Source of the DNA: Saccharopolyspora oryzae
Lineage (GTDB): Bacteria > Actinomycetota > Actinomycetes > Mycobacteriales > Pseudonocardiaceae
NCBI RefSeq assembly: GCF_027853915.1
Contig: NZ_JAQGLA010000005.1
Coordinates: 124,001 to 188,000, forward strand
DNA: 64,000 bases
Direction: 5' to 3'
This document shows positions 1-8,560 of the stretch, in pieces. A model generated the notes under the pieces. It was not told the DNA's origin, did not search any database, and saw only the letters and a list, made by a program, of their open reading frames with translations. The position numbers and the translations under genes were made by a program. How positions within the stretch are numbered: the first letter of the stretch is position 1; every line of letters starts with the position of its first letter.

Positions 1-402
1 TGGCCGCGTCCGATGCACCTGCGGCTGCCCGCGCTGCTGTTCGGCTTCGCCGGGCTGATCACGCTGCTGGCCCTGCCGGGCACGCTGTGGGGCCTGTGCA
101 TCGCGCTGCTGGTGGCGGGCAGCCTGATCACGCCGCAGTCCACGGCCCACTCGATGGCCATCGAGGTCGCCGCGCCGGAGGGCACCGAGACCGAGGCGTT
201 CGGCTGGGTGGTCACCTCGGTGACGCTCGGCGCGGCCATCGGCCAGTCGGTCAGCGGCCAGCTGGTCGAGCTCAGCGGCCCGGCGGCGTCGTTCCTGACC
301 GCGAGCGCGGTGGGCGTCGTCCTCGCGGCCGTCCTCTGGCTGCGCCGCCGCACGCTCATCCCGGCGACGACGCGCGACGACGTCTCCCTCGCCGGGGTCT
401 GA
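1..402 (+). CDS. MFS transporter, C-terminal fragment (cut by window edge)
   Basis: The reading frame is open from base 1 and ends at TGA 400-402, so the gene starts outside the window. The visible 133 residues show about four hydrophobic membrane segments joined by short loops and end in a basic, polar tail. The pattern of a small-residue helix (TLGAAIGQSVSGQLVE) followed by a final helix and an arginine cluster is typical of the last third of a 12-helix drug/proton antiporter of the major facilitator superfamily. The substrate cannot be told. The family call is from general sequence character only. The gene is convergent with the next one and a hairpin lies between them. Confidence 0.7.
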   Translation, partial: WPRPMHLRLPALLFGFAGLITLLALPGTLWGLCIALLVAGSLITPQSTAHSMAIEVAAPEGTETEAFGWVVTSVTLGAAIGQSVSGQLVELSGPAASFLTASAVGVVLAAVLWLRRRTLIPATTRDDVSLAGV

Positions 403-410
403 TCTCCGCA

Positions 411-474
411 GCTCAGGACCCCCGTGAGCGTTTTGGGCTGCTATAGCGACCCAAAGTACTCACGGGTCCTGAGC
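411..474. repeat. Family I palindrome, copy a (probable bidirectional terminator)
   Basis: An outer stem (GCTCAGGACC with GGTCCTGAGC) encloses CCGTGAG...CTCACGG and a GTTTTGGG/CCCAAAG stem around a CTATAGC loop. It sits between two convergent stop codons. It is one of about nine related hairpins in the window (others near 3107, 12247, 23898, 23970, 24655, 40792, 45016, 62028). Confidence 0.75.
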
Positions 475-476
475 TG

Positions 477-1259
477 CTACGAGGCCTCGCGGAGGTAGGT
501 GAGCTGGGCCTGGACCGTGAGGTCTGCGGCCGGCCAGACCGATCGGTCGACGTCGGCGTAGACGACCTCAACCACCTGGCGCGGGGTGACGTCGGGGCCG
601 AGCTCGGCGAGCGCCTCCCGGACCTGCTCCAGGCGCTGCCGGCGGTGCTGCAGGTAGTGCTCCGCGATCGCCCGGACGTCCGGGAGGTCCGGGCCGTGGC
701 CGGGGAGCACACGCACGCCCTCGGGCAGATCGGCGAGGCGGCGCAGCGAGTCGAGGTAGGAGGCCAGGTGGCCGTCCGGGTGGGCGACCACCGTCGTGCC
801 GCGGCCCAGGACGCTGTCACCGGTGAACACCGCGGGTTCGTCGTGGTCGACCGCGAAGCAGACCGAATCAGCGGTGTGCCCCGGCGTGGCCAGCACACGC
901 AGCCCCACACTGCCCGCATCGACGACCTCGCCGTCCTGGAGCGGCTCCGCGCCCCGGCACAGCGCCGGGTCCAGGGCCCGCACCGGCGCACCGGTGAGCT
1001 CGACGAACTGCTCGACACCGTCGGTGTGGTCCGGGTGGTGGTGGGTCAGCAGCACCAGCGACACCGGGCCGTGGTCGGCGACCAGCCGCAGGTGCTCGGC
1101 GTCGTTCGGGCCCGGGTCGATCACCACTCGACCGGCGGCGTCCCCGACCAGCCAGGTGTTGGTGCCGTCCAAGGTCATCGGCGAGGGGTTCTGCGCCAGC
1201 AGCACCGAGGCGTACGGGGTGACCGGTCGCAGGGTTGCGTATGCGGGGTGCTCGATCAC
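477..1259 (-). CDS. MBL-fold metallohydrolase (Rv3677c-like)
   Basis: This 260-residue protein has the metallo-beta-lactamase fold signature HHHPDH (H-x-H-x-D-H) for a di-metal centre, with a later TPGHT motif and a GDSVLG segment carrying the bridging aspartate. The N-terminal half begins with the NTWLVG strand seen in glyoxalase II-like and LACTB2-like hydrolases. The substrate is not known; a thioester, nucleic acid or small-molecule hydrolase are all possible. The start chosen is GTG 1259, whose GTGA overlaps the stop of the upstream NUDIX gene, with GAGGAGG just before it, so the two are translationally coupled. The same gene type sits next to RidA and whiB4 in mycobacteria. Confidence 0.85.
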   Translation of the reverse strand: MIEHPAYATLRPVTPYASVLLAQNPSPMTLDGTNTWLVGDAAGRVVIDPGPNDAEHLRLVADHGPVSLVLLTHHHPDHTDGVEQFVELTGAPVRALDPALCRGAEPLQDGEVVDAGSVGLRVLATPGHTADSVCFAVDHDEPAVFTGDSVLGRGTTVVAHPDGHLASYLDSLRRLADLPEGVRVLPGHGPDLPDVRAIAEHYLQHRRQRLEQVREALAELGPDVTPRQVVEVVYADVDRSVWPAADLTVQAQLTYLREAS

Positions 1260-2086
1260 TTCGCCTCCTCGAACCCGGGCTCGCCGGGCAGCAGCACGTA
1301 CCAGCGGCCATCGCGCTTGACCAGCTTCGGGATGATCTTGTCCATGGTCCGCTCGGACTCCAGCGCGGCGGACGCGCTGCCGTGCTCGGCGAGCTGCTGC
1401 AGCGTCACGCGGGTCGGCGGGAGCAGCTGGCACCGGCCTTCCGCGAAGTCCGCCAGCGCCTGCTCCGGCGTCGCCCAGTACGCCTCGACCGCTTCGGACG
1501 TCCTGGCGTCGGCGTGCTGGCCGGTGGGCATCGCGGCGAGGAAGAAGCGCGTGTCGTAGCGGCGCGGCTCGCCCTCCGGGGTCACCCAGTTCGACCACGG
1601 GCGGAGCAGGTCCGCGCGCAGCACCAAGTCCTCCCGGGCCAGGAACTCCGCCAGCGACAGGTCGCGAGCGACGAGCCCGGCGCGGGCCTCCGCGTAGTGG
1701 CTGGTGTCGCCGACCAGCGTCGACGCGTCCGGACCCGCGAGCAGCACGCCAGACTCCTCGAACGTCTCGCGCACGGCCGCGCACACCAGCGCCCGCGCGA
1801 TCTCCGGCGAGCAGCCGAACCGCTCGGCCCACCAGTCCGGCCCCGGACCGTGCCAGGACACCGAGATGTCCGCGTCACGCGGATCGACCCCACCGCCCGG
1901 GAAGACGGTCATCCCGGCGGCGAAGGCCATCGCCTTCACCCGCTTCTGCAGGAAGACCTCTAGACCCGCGGAACCGTCCCGGACCAGCATCACGGTCGCC
2001 GCGTCCTTCGGGACCACCGGCCGGTCCGACGGCGTTTCGGGCATGAATCCCGTTGGCAGGGGCCGATCTCCGGGGTCTAGCACCAT
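1256..2086 (-). CDS. NUDIX hydrolase, NUDT19-like with split Nudix box
   Basis: This 276-residue NUDIX protein would hydrolyse a nucleoside-diphosphate-linked substrate, possibly a CoA ester as in the NUDT7/NUDT19 group (family knowledge, not shown here). It has an FPGGGVDPRD segment and, about 40 residues later, RETFEESGVLL, which is the REUXEEXGU core. The long insertion between the two halves is the feature that sets the NUDT19-like group apart. Start ATG 2086 gives the longest sensible frame; ATG 2044 (MPETPSD) is a credible alternative because neither has a strong ribosome site. It overlaps the MBL-fold gene by four bases (GTGA) and is divergent from the oxidoreductase at 2198. Confidence 0.85.
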   Translation of the reverse strand: MVLDPGDRPLPTGFMPETPSDRPVVPKDAATVMLVRDGSAGLEVFLQKRVKAMAFAAGMTVFPGGGVDPRDADISVSWHGPGPDWWAERFGCSPEIARALVCAAVRETFEESGVLLAGPDASTLVGDTSHYAEARAGLVARDLSLAEFLAREDLVLRADLLRPWSNWVTPEGEPRRYDTRFFLAAMPTGQHADARTSEAVEAYWATPEQALADFAEGRCQLLPPTRVTLQQLAEHGSASAALESERTMDKIIPKLVKRDGRWYVLLPGEPGFEEAK

Positions 2087-2184
2087 GCCGGACACCCTAT
2101 GCCGGAAAGCGCGGATGTCCACCGGCTCGTGGTCCACAGCTCCCACCGGACCCCCCAACTGCCGTAACCGCAATGGGTCATCGG

Positions 2185-2190
2185 CACCAT
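2185..2190 (+). promoter_or_regulatory. Leaderless -10 box for the 2198 gene
   Basis: CACCAT lies seven bases before ATG 2198, which puts the transcription start at or next to the start codon. No Shine-Dalgarno sequence is present. Confidence 0.5.
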
Positions 2191-2197
2191 TGGCGGC

Positions 2198-3085
2198 ATG
2201 GACGAAGCACTGCGGGTCGGGGTTGTCGGAGCAGGACCTTGGGCGCACCGGGTCCACGCACCAGGGCTGCACGCGCACCCGGGGACGCGTTTGACGGCGG
2301 TGTGGGCCCGGCGGTCCGATGCGGCCAAGAGCCTCGCCGGTGAGCACGGCGCGGAAGTCGCGGACAGCTTCGAAGAGCTGCTTGACTCCGTCGACGCCGT
2401 CGCGTTCGCCGTGCCGCCGTCGGTGCAGGCCGAGCTGGCGCCGCGAGCGGCTCGCGCGGGCAAGCACCTGGTCCTGGAGAAGCCGCTGGCCGCCGACCGG
2501 GCCGGGGCCGAGGAGATCGTCGAGGCGGTGACCGGGTCCGGGGTGGCGGCGCTGATGATGCTCACCCGCCGGTTCGCCCCGGAGGTCCAGGACTGGCTGG
2601 CCGGGCTGCGGGAACTCGGCGGTGTGCAGGGCGGCACCGGTCGTTGGCTGGCGGGCGGGCTGCTGGCCGGCGACTACGCGGCCTCGGCGTGGCGGCAGGA
2701 GGACGACGGCGCGCTGATCGACGCGGGTCCGCACGCCATCGACCTGCTCGACGCGGCGCTCGGGGCCATCGAGGAGGTGCACTTCGCGCACCGCGGCGAC
2801 GACGGGCTCTGGCAGCTGGTGTTCGGCCACGAAGGCGGCGCGACCAGCACGCTGACCCTCTCGCTGCGGATGCCGGTCCAGCCGTCGCTGGTGGACTTCG
2901 CGGTGTACGGCGAGCACGGCTGCGTACCGCTGGCGGGACGCCGCACGGCAGCGCACGAGTGCTACGCCCGGCTGCTCGACGACCTGCTGTCGATGGCCAG
3001 CGGGGAACGCGCGGACCACCCCTGCGACGTCCACCGAGGTCTCCACCTGCAACGAGTCCTCGCCGACGTCCTGAACGCCCGCTGA
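2198..3085 (+). CDS. Gfo/Idh/MocA family oxidoreductase
   Basis: This 295-residue protein begins with the dinucleotide-binding strand VGVVGAGPWA (G-x-G-x-x-A type), followed by a PPSVQAELAPRA segment and the EKPLA motif at about residue 92-96 that defines Gfo/Idh/MocA NAD(P)-dependent sugar or inositol dehydrogenases. The C-terminal alpha/beta domain contains the DAGPHAIDLLDA segment, whose histidine/aspartate contribute to the active site in this family. It is a little shorter than the usual 330-380 residues. The substrate cannot be deduced; no sugar operon surrounds it. It is transcribed alone, divergent from the NUDIX gene and convergent with the gene at 3162. Confidence 0.88.
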   Translation: MDEALRVGVVGAGPWAHRVHAPGLHAHPGTRLTAVWARRSDAAKSLAGEHGAEVADSFEELLDSVDAVAFAVPPSVQAELAPRAARAGKHLVLEKPLAADRAGAEEIVEAVTGSGVAALMMLTRRFAPEVQDWLAGLRELGGVQGGTGRWLAGGLLAGDYAASAWRQEDDGALIDAGPHAIDLLDAALGAIEEVHFAHRGDDGLWQLVFGHEGGATSTLTLSLRMPVQPSLVDFAVYGEHGCVPLAGRRTAAHECYARLLDDLLSMASGERADHPCDVHRGLHLQRVLADVLNAR

Positions 3086-3106
3086 CCGAACCGTTCGCGC
3101 TGGTCG

Positions 3107-3160
3107 CAGGCCGTGAGCACTTCTTGGGGCCATAGCCCCGGGAAGTGCTCACGGGACCTG
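3107..3160. repeat. Family I palindrome, copy b (probable bidirectional terminator)
   Basis: CAGG-CCGTGAGCACTTC pairs with GAAGTGCTCACGG-(GA)CCTG around GGGGCCATAGCCCC. It lies between two convergent stops, and its loop keeps the CATAGC core. Confidence 0.75.
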
Positions 3161-3161
3161 A

Positions 3162-4352
3162 TCAGGAGCGTTGCTGCTGGTAGGCCTGGTTGTTGGCCGG
3201 GGCCGCGCCGATCGGGGGGAAGCCGCCCGTGCCTCCCGGCATGGTCGATGTCCAGCCCTCCTCGCCGTTGTTCGCGCCGTTCTGGCGGCGCGGCGGGGCC
3301 GAGCGGTCCTGCTCGCGCTGGGCCAGCTCCTCGTGCAGCTTCCGCAGCAGGTTGCGCTCCCGGTCGGTCAGCTTCGCGTCGACCGCCGCGGGCACGCGCA
3401 TTCCCGGTCCCTCGGCTGCCGCCTCGGCGCTCCGCGCGACCGCCGGGAGCTCCTCGCGCTGCGGCTCCGCCTCGCGCTGCGGCTGCTCGCTCGGCTCGCT
3501 GCGCAGCTCCGCTGCGGGTGCCGCTGGCGCGGCAGCCGGCTGCGCCGCGGGAGCCGGAGGAACCACCGGAGCGGGCTGCTCGACGGGAGCCTGTTCGACC
3601 GGAACCTGCTGCTCAGCCCGGACTTGCTCGAACGGCGCCGGGGCTGGTGCTGGTTCCGGTGCAGGCTCCGGAGTCGGCTCGGCCGGGGCCTGCTGCTCGA
3701 CGGCCTGCTCCACCGGACGCTCCGCAACCGGTTCGGCCGGGGCCGCGTCCAGGTGCATGCGGTGCGCCGCGGCCAGCGCTTCGCGGTGGTACTCCGGCAG
3801 CTCGGCACCGCTGTCGAAGACCTCGACCGAGCAGTTCAACCCAGCTCGGCGCAAGGCCTCGAGCAGCTGGTACGCCACGGCCGGAGTCGATCCGCCGGAA
3901 CCGACCTCGGCGAGCAGGACCCGGCGCGGCACCGCGCCGTAGCTCACGCCGGCCGGGGTCGTCCGGGCCGTGCACCACAGGCCGCGCAGGCCCTGGAGAC
4001 GGGCCGTGACCGGGGCCAGCGCGGCGGCGAGGCTCGCGTCGATATCGCCCGGGTCGCCGAAGCGGTGTTCCCCGGTCGTCGCCCCGTCCACCGCGTTCAG
4101 CCGGTCGGCGAGCCCCGGTGCGGAGCGGGTCTCCTCCAGGACGCGGCGCAGCTGGTGCTGCTCGGTGGTGTCGACCGTGATGCGCCCGGCGATCAGGCAG
4201 CCGGTGAGGTACGCCGCCGCGGCGCCCGGGAGTCCGGTGCCCAGCAGTTCGCGGGCCGAGTTGATCCCGTCGTCGTCCACCCGCCCGGCCATGGCGAGCA
4301 AGAGGTCGTGCAGCCGCTCCGCCGGACCGGCTCCCTCAGCCACGTGCACCAC
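3162..4352 (-). CDS. Uncharacterised actinobacterial protein with Pro/Ala/Glu-rich linker (paralogue of 4375-4989)
   Basis: The 396-residue product has three parts: an N-terminal helical domain (residues 1-70), an alpha/beta domain (about 80-200) ending in SVEVFDSGAELPEYHREAL, and a long Pro/Ala/Glu/Gln linker with PAPEP and PVEQ repeats (about 200-310). The last 80 residues hold a helix with LTDRERNLLRKLHEELAQRE, then a Gly/Asn-rich tail. Start GTG 4352 (or GTG 4349) follows GGAGG. No known domain is recognised. The first 200 residues resemble the neighbouring upstream gene, especially the YHR-AL segment, so the two are tandem paralogues in one transcription unit. No signal peptide or membrane helix is seen, suggesting a cytoplasmic protein. 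Confidence 0.75.
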   Translation of the reverse strand: MVHVAEGAGPAERLHDLLLAMAGRVDDDGINSARELLGTGLPGAAAAYLTGCLIAGRITVDTTEQHQLRRVLEETRSAPGLADRLNAVDGATTGEHRFGDPGDIDASLAAALAPVTARLQGLRGLWCTARTTPAGVSYGAVPRRVLLAEVGSGGSTPAVAYQLLEALRRAGLNCSVEVFDSGAELPEYHREALAAAHRMHLDAAPAEPVAERPVEQAVEQQAPAEPTPEPAPEPAPAPAPFEQVRAEQQVPVEQAPVEQPAPVVPPAPAAQPAAAPAAPAAELRSEPSEQPQREAEPQREELPAVARSAEAAAEGPGMRVPAAVDAKLTDRERNLLRKLHEELAQREQDRSAPPRRQNGANNGEEGWTSTMPGGTGGFPPIGAAPANNQAYQQQRS

Positions 4353-4374
4353 GTTGCCTCCTTCGGATGTCCGC

Positions 4375-4989
4375 TCAGCCACGACGACCGGCGAGTTCTT
4401 CGGCACCCGCGCAGACCAGCGCCGATTGGGCGAGCGCCGCGCGGTGGTAGGCGGTCGGTTCGTGCTCCGGTGGGAGCACTTCGACCCGGGGCTCGGATTC
4501 ACCGAGGGCGCGCAGGACGCGCTGGACCTCCCCGGTGAGGCCGACGGGATCGGCGGAGGCGGTCACCAGCAGCACCAGCTTGGCGGCGGTGCCCGCGCCG
4601 GAGCTGCGCCAGCTGCTGCGCACTTCCCGGACTCCGGCCCGGCCGCGCAGCGTGGCGCCGAGCACGAGCAGCGCGGAGTCGGCGACCGGGTCGCCGGGGC
4701 TCTCGGGGCTGAACGCGTGCTGCGGGAGCGCGTCGGGGTCCGCGGGGAGGACCGCGTTGACCATCGCGGGGTCGGCTCCCAGCGGGAGCAGGGCTTCGGC
4801 CAGCAGCCGGTGTTCGTCGTCCTCGAGTCCGACCCGTTCGCGCACGAGCGTGCCCGGGAGCACTTGCGCGATCACTTCCGCCGCGTCACCGGCGAGCCAG
4901 TCGCGGAAGCGCCACAGGTGCCGGTCGGGCAACCGGTCGGCGAGTCGAAGCAGCAATTCGTGGCACAAGTCGTTCTCGCGCACCGCCAA
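4375..4989 (-). CDS. Uncharacterised actinobacterial protein (paralogue of 3162-4352)
   Basis: This 204-residue protein starts at TTG 4989, eight bases after GGAGG; the GTG two codons later is an alternative. It opens with a helical segment (CHELLLRLADRLPDRHLWRF) followed by an alpha/beta region and ends in RVEVLPPEHEPTAYHRAAL. The same order of segments and the VEV...YHR-AL signature occur in the downstream gene, which lies 22 bases away. It lacks the proline-rich linker of its neighbour. Function is unknown. The pair faces away from the core block and is probably expressed from a promoter in the gap before 5266. Confidence 0.75.
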   Translation of the reverse strand: MAVRENDLCHELLLRLADRLPDRHLWRFRDWLAGDAAEVIAQVLPGTLVRERVGLEDDEHRLLAEALLPLGADPAMVNAVLPADPDALPQHAFSPESPGDPVADSALLVLGATLRGRAGVREVRSSWRSSGAGTAAKLVLLVTASADPVGLTGEVQRVLRALGESEPRVEVLPPEHEPTAYHRAALAQSALVCAGAEELAGRRG

Positions 4990-5265
4990 CGTCGGCCCCT
5001 CCCAGCCTCGTCCACGTCGATGCGGGTGTCGCCCGCCGCCCCCCGGCTCCAGTTACACCCGTCCAGGTGAACCTTGGTCGCCTCGGCGAGATCACACAAG
5101 CCCTTGAACGACCGTTTCGCAACACACTGGATTCAATCGCCCCCTGATCGGGCTAACCGGTTCCGGCGAACCCAGTCACGGGATGATCGCAGCGTACTGG
5201 TCGATGCGGCGAGTTCGCGGCCCAGCCGCCGAAAAACCGGCGCGGATCACCCGACGTGTTCCGAA

Positions 5266-5301
5266 GAAAACGCGGCGTCACCCGAAATGGGCGACGCCGC
5301 G
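5266..5301 (-). terminator. Rho-independent terminator of the DUF4177-ridA unit
   Basis: Read on the minus strand, CGCGGCGTC pairs with GACGCCGCG around a 13-base loop and is followed by TTTTCTT. It lies about 20 bases after the ridA stop. Confidence 0.85.
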
Positions 5302-5319
5302 CATTCGATCCGGAAGGTC

Positions 5320-5778
5320 TCATTCGACCTCGACGACGATCTCCACCTCGACCGGGACGCCGAGCGGGAGCTCCGCCACGCCCACCGCGGAGCGGGCGTG
5401 CTTGCCGGCCTCGCCGAAGATCTCGCCGAGCACCTCGGACGCGCCGTTGACCACGGCGGGCTGCCCGGTGAAGCCCTCGGCCGAGGCGACGAACCCGACG
5501 ACCTTGACGACCCGGACGATCGAGTCCAGCCCGACCAGCGCGTCCACCGCGGCGAGCGCGTTCAGCGCGCAGATCCTGGCGCACTGCTTGGCGTCGTCGC
5601 CGCTGATCTCCCCGCCGACCTTGCCGGTCGCGGCGACCTCGCCCTTGACCACCGGCACCTGGCCGGCGGTGAAGACCAGCGAGCCGCTGCGCACCGCGGG
5701 CACGTAGTCCGCGACGGGTGCCACCACGTCGGGCAGCGGAATGCCCAGCTCAGCCAGGCGGTCGGTCCAGCGCCCCAT
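5320..5778 (-). CDS. RidA/YjgF family protein (Rv3678c-like)
   Basis: The 152-residue product has the YjgF/YER057c/UK114 fold: VRSGSLVFTAGQVP near residue 30, an NALAAVDALVGLDSIVRVVKV helix-strand, and a C-terminal VGVAELPLGVPVEVEIVVEVE strand. Family members deaminate reactive enamine/imine intermediates or act as related hydrolases. The conserved arginine of classical RidA is not evident in the final VGVAELP strand, so this is probably a non-RidA subgroup (Rid2-7) member; the exact activity is uncertain. It starts one base after the stop of the DUF4177 gene (TGAGATG), so the two are co-translated. The same pair is found next to the ArsA-like ATPases in mycobacteria. Confidence 0.88.
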   Translation of the reverse strand: MGRWTDRLAELGIPLPDVVAPVADYVPAVRSGSLVFTAGQVPVVKGEVAATGKVGGEISGDDAKQCARICALNALAAVDALVGLDSIVRVVKVVGFVASAEGFTGQPAVVNGASEVLGEIFGEAGKHARSAVGVAELPLGVPVEVEIVVEVE

Positions 5779-5779
5779 C

Positions 5780-5938
5780 TCAGGCCTCCTTCGGCCGCTT
5801 GAGGTAGGCCACCATCTGCTCGCCGGTCGGGCCGGGCAGCACGGAGACCAGCTCCCAGCCGTCCTCGCCCCACTGGTCGAGGATCTGCTTGGTCGCGTGG
5901 ATCAACAGCGGAACAGTCGCGTACTCCCACTTCTGCAT
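5780..5938 (-). CDS. Small DUF4177 protein (Rv3678A-like)
   Basis: This 52-residue gene starts at ATG 5938 with MQKWEYATVPLL and contains the GEDGWELVSVLPG core with a WEYATV first strand that defines DUF4177. It ends in YLKRPKEA. Its stop is one base from the ridA start, so it leads a two-gene unit. Function is unknown in the family; the strict linkage with RidA and the ArsA-like ATPases is conserved in actinobacteria (established synteny). It is too short for most automatic callers. Confidence 0.85.
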   Translation of the reverse strand: MQKWEYATVPLLIHATKQILDQWGEDGWELVSVLPGPTGEQMVAYLKRPKEA

Positions 5939-6059
5939 GCGGGCAGCTTAGGAGACGCGCCCCGGAGGGCGCGGCCGCGGAGGCGTCCCCGATCCTCGAA
6001 CGCCGTGATCGGAACGGGGCTCGTCGAGCGACCCGGAGACATTTCACCGACCCGGGACC

Positions 6060-6065
6060 TACTCT
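6060..6065 (+). promoter_or_regulatory. Leaderless -10 box for the ArsA-like pair
   Basis: TACTCT is followed by six bases and GTG 6072, giving a leaderless transcript. It fixes the start codon of the first ATPase, which lacks a ribosome site. Confidence 0.6.
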
Positions 6066-6071
6066 GATCGC

Positions 6072-7073
6072 GTGACCGACTGGAACGGGGAGCTGAACCA
6101 GGCCCGATTGCACGTGGTCAGCGGCAAGGGCGGCACCGGCAAGACCACCGTCGCGGCCGCGCTCGCCCTGGCCCTGGCGACCGGCGGTCACAAGGTGCTG
6201 CTGATCGAGGTCGAGGGCCGCCAGGGCATCGCCCAGCTCTTCGACACCGCGCCGCTGCCCTACTCCGAGGAGTGGATCGCCGCAGCTCCCGGCGGCGGCG
6301 AGCTCCGCGCGCTGGCCATCGACGCCGAGGCTGCGCTGCTGGAGTACCTGTCGATGTTCTACAACCTCGGCTTCGCCGGGCGCACGCTGCGCAAGATGGG
6401 GGCCATCGAGTTCGCCACCACCCTCGCGCCGGGACTCCGCGACGTGCTGTTCACCGGGAAGATCAAGGAGTGCGTCGGCCGCACCGACGAGCGCGGCCGC
6501 CACGTCTACGACGCGGTGGTGGTCGACGCGCCGCCGACCGGGCGGGTGGTCAAGTTCCTCGACGTCACCCGTGCCATGGCCGACCTGGCCAAGGTCGGGC
6601 CGATCCGCGATCACAGCGACGGCGTGGTGCGGCTGGTCCACTCCAGCGACACCGTCGTGCACCTGGTGACGCTGCTGGAAGAGCTGCCGGTGCGCGAAAC
6701 CCTGGAGGCGGTCGCCGAGCTCGACGCCGCCGACCTGCGCCCCGGCGGAGTGCTGTGCAACCGGGTCCGCCCCAACCGGATCCCCGACGGTTCCGTCGCG
6801 GACGCCGCCGAGGGCCGGGTCGACGCCGACGAGGTGCGGGCCGGGCTGAAGGCCGCCGGGCTGAACCTGGCGGACGACGAGCTCGACGGGCTGGTGCACG
6901 AGACGATCGAGCACGCGATCCGGGTGCGCACCGAGCAGAGCGCTCGCCGCCAGCTCGAGGAGACCGACCTGCCCACCGTCGCGCTGCCCGACCTGACCGC
7001 CGGGATCGACGTCGCCGAGCTCTACGAACTGGCCGAGATACTCACCGAACACGGCATCCGGAGCCCCCGATGA
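6072..7073 (+). CDS. ArsA/Get3-like ATPase, first of pair (Rv3679-like)
   Basis: The 333-residue protein is a SIMIBI-class P-loop ATPase. It has the deviant Walker A motif GKGGTGKTT near residue 18-26, an IEVEGRQG switch-like segment and [16 protein letters not shown] (switch II/A-loop). Members of this actinobacterial pair resemble ArsA and the eukaryotic Get3 targeting factor; the mycobacterial homologues form a heterocomplex. There is no tandem duplication within the chain, unlike true bacterial ArsA, so the active form is probably a dimer with the next gene product. Arsenite export is unlikely because no arsB/arsR is present. Its stop overlaps the next start (ATGA). Confidence 0.88.
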   Translation: MTDWNGELNQARLHVVSGKGGTGKTTVAAALALALATGGHKVLLIEVEGRQGIAQLFDTAPLPYSEEWIAAAPGGGELRALAIDAEAALLEYLSMFYNLGFAGRTLRKMGAIEFATTLAPGLRDVLFTGKIKECVGRTDERGRHVYDAVVVDAPPTGRVVKFLDVTRAMADLAKVGPIRDHSDGVVRLVHSSDTVVHLVTLLEELPVRETLEAVAELDAADLRPGGVLCNRVRPNRIPDGSVADAAEGRVDADEVRAGLKAAGLNLADDELDGLVHETIEHAIRVRTEQSARRQLEETDLPTVALPDLTAGIDVAELYELAEILTEHGIRSPR

Positions 7074-8206
7074 GCGAACCGATGCGGCCCTCGCAGGTCG
7101 ACGTCGACGCCCTGCTGGACGACCCGAGCACCCACGTCATCGTCTGCTGCGGATCCGGCGGCGTCGGCAAGACGACCACCGCGGCGGCGCTGGCGGTGCG
7201 CGCGGCCGAGCGCGGCCGCAAGACCGCGGTGCTCACCATCGACCCGGCGCGGCGGCTCGCCCAGGCCCTCGGCCTGCGGGAACTCGGCAACCAGCCGAAG
7301 CAGGTGGTGGAGGGCTTCGACCCGGCCGGGGACCTCAACGCGATGATGCTGGACATGCGCCGCACCTTCGACGACATGGTGCTCGCGCACGCCGGGCAGG
7401 AACGCGCCGAGCAGATCCTGAACAACCCCTTCTACCAAACGATCTCCACGTCCTTCTCCGGCACGCAGGAGTACATGGCGATGGAGAAGCTGGGGCAGCT
7501 GTCGGCGTCCGGCCAGTGGGACCTGATCGTGGTGGACACCCCGCCGAGCCGGTCGGCGCTGGACTTCCTGGACGCGCCGCAGCGGCTGTCCACCGTGCTG
7601 GACGGGCGGCTGATCAAGATGCTGTCCAGTCCGGCGCGGGTCGGCGGCAAAGGACTGCGCAAGATCGTCGGGGCCGGGTTCGGGATCTTCGCGAAGGCGG
7701 TCTCGACGATCATCGGCGGGCAGCTGCTGGCCGACGCGGCGAGGTTCGTGCAGGCCTTCGACTCGACCTTCGGCGGGTTCCGGGAGCGCGCCGAGCAGAC
7801 CTACCGGCTGCTGCGCTCCCCCGGCACGGCGTTCCTGGTGGTCGCAGCCCCCGAACCGGACGCGCTGCGGGAGGCCAGCTACTTCGTGGAACGCCTGGCG
7901 GGCGAGCAGATGCCGCTGGTCGGGCTGGTCGCCAACCGGACTCACCCGGTGTTCGCCGGGCTGGCCGGGGCGCGCGCGACGGCGGTCGCCGAAGAGGTCG
8001 AGTCGGACGGTTCGGCGCCGATGGCTTCCGCCGCGCTGCGGGTGCACGCCGATCGCGTGGCCATCGCCGAACGGGAGAAGCGGTTGTTGGCCCGGTTCAC
8101 CCGAGCTCACCCGGACGTGGCGCTGGTCGGAGTTCCGGCACTTCCGTCCGATGTGCACGATTTGGCGGGCCTGCGGGAGATAGGCCGCAGGCTCGCGGGT
8201 GAATAA
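7070..8206 (+). CDS. ArsA/Get3-like ATPase, second of pair (Rv3680-like)
   Basis: The 378-residue product has Walker [15 protein letters not shown] (about residues 29-42), [14 protein letters not shown] (switch I region) and [19 protein letters not shown] (switch II). A central helical region (residues 200-240, glycine- and alanine-rich with hydrophobic helices) may correspond to the client-binding part of Get3. It is translationally coupled to the first ATPase by an ATGA overlap, supporting a heteromeric complex. The gene order ATPase-ATPase-(whiB4 opposite)-ponA2 is the same as in mycobacteria. The biochemical role in this organism is inferred from homology only. Confidence 0.88.
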   Translation: MSEPMRPSQVDVDALLDDPSTHVIVCCGSGGVGKTTTAAALAVRAAERGRKTAVLTIDPARRLAQALGLRELGNQPKQVVEGFDPAGDLNAMMLDMRRTFDDMVLAHAGQERAEQILNNPFYQTISTSFSGTQEYMAMEKLGQLSASGQWDLIVVDTPPSRSALDFLDAPQRLSTVLDGRLIKMLSSPARVGGKGLRKIVGAGFGIFAKAVSTIIGGQLLADAARFVQAFDSTFGGFRERAEQTYRLLRSPGTAFLVVAAPEPDALREASYFVERLAGEQMPLVGLVANRTHPVFAGLAGARATAVAEEVESDGSAPMASAALRVHADRVAIAEREKRLLARFTRAHPDVALVGVPALPSDVHDLAGLREIGRRLAGE

Positions 8207-8212
8207 CAGGTT

Positions 8213-8250
8213 TCGGGCCGGACAATCCGCGGTGGAATTGCCCGGCCCGA
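8213..8250. terminator. Bidirectional hairpin between ATPase pair and whiB
   Basis: TCGGGCCGG pairs with CCGGCCCGA around a 20-base loop, seven bases after the ATPase stop and eleven before the whiB stop on the other strand. There is no T-run. Confidence 0.6.
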
Positions 8251-8260
8251 CCCGAATGAA

Positions 8261-8560
8261 CTAGCTCACCTGGTACTCGTCGAAATCGACGTATTGCTGC
8301 CGAGCCGCTTCCAGCAATTCACGCCAGTTGCGGACATCGGGACGACGACGCAGCAGCGCACGGCGCTCCCGCTCCGTCATTCCACCCCACACGCCGAATT
8401 CGATCTTGTTGTCGAGAGCCTCGCTCAGGCACTCGGTGCGGACCGGGCAGCCGAAGCACACCATTCGCGCTTTGCGCTGCTCCGCACCGCGAACGAACAA
8501 TTGGTCCGGATTCTGGTCACGGCAAGCGGCGGTTACCCGCCAGTCCCCCTGCTCGAACAT
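8261..8560 (-). CDS. whiB4: WhiB-family Fe-S regulator, WhiB4-like
   Basis: This 99-residue protein has the four cluster-ligating cysteines C13, C35, C38 and C44 (C-x2-C-x5-C), followed by the GVWGG turn at residues 57-61 and a basic helix ERRALLRRRP. These are the complete WhiB signatures for a redox- or NO-sensitive [4Fe-4S] protein that contacts the primary sigma factor. Placement between the ArsA-like pair and ponA2 matches M. tuberculosis whiB4 (Rv3681c), so WhiB4 is the best subgroup guess. Start ATG 8560 is preceded by GGGGGAA. It is divergent from ponA2, sharing a 247-base intergenic region. Confidence 0.93.
   Translation of the reverse strand: MFEQGDWRVTAACRDQNPDQLFVRGAEQRKARMVCFGCPVRTECLSEALDNKIEFGVWGGMTERERRALLRRRPDVRNWRELLEAARQQYVDFDEYQVS

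Noticed and set aside
4872..5099. Minus-strand frame upstream of the 4989 gene (CDLAEATKVHLDGCNWSRG)
   Set aside because: It overlaps the better-supported gene in another frame and lacks a family match; a frameshifted N-terminus is possible but not supported.
6072..8206. Arsenite export pump ATPase (ArsA)
   Set aside because: The two ATPases are separate genes with no arsB, arsR or arsD nearby, and their synteny matches the mycobacterial Get3-like pair.
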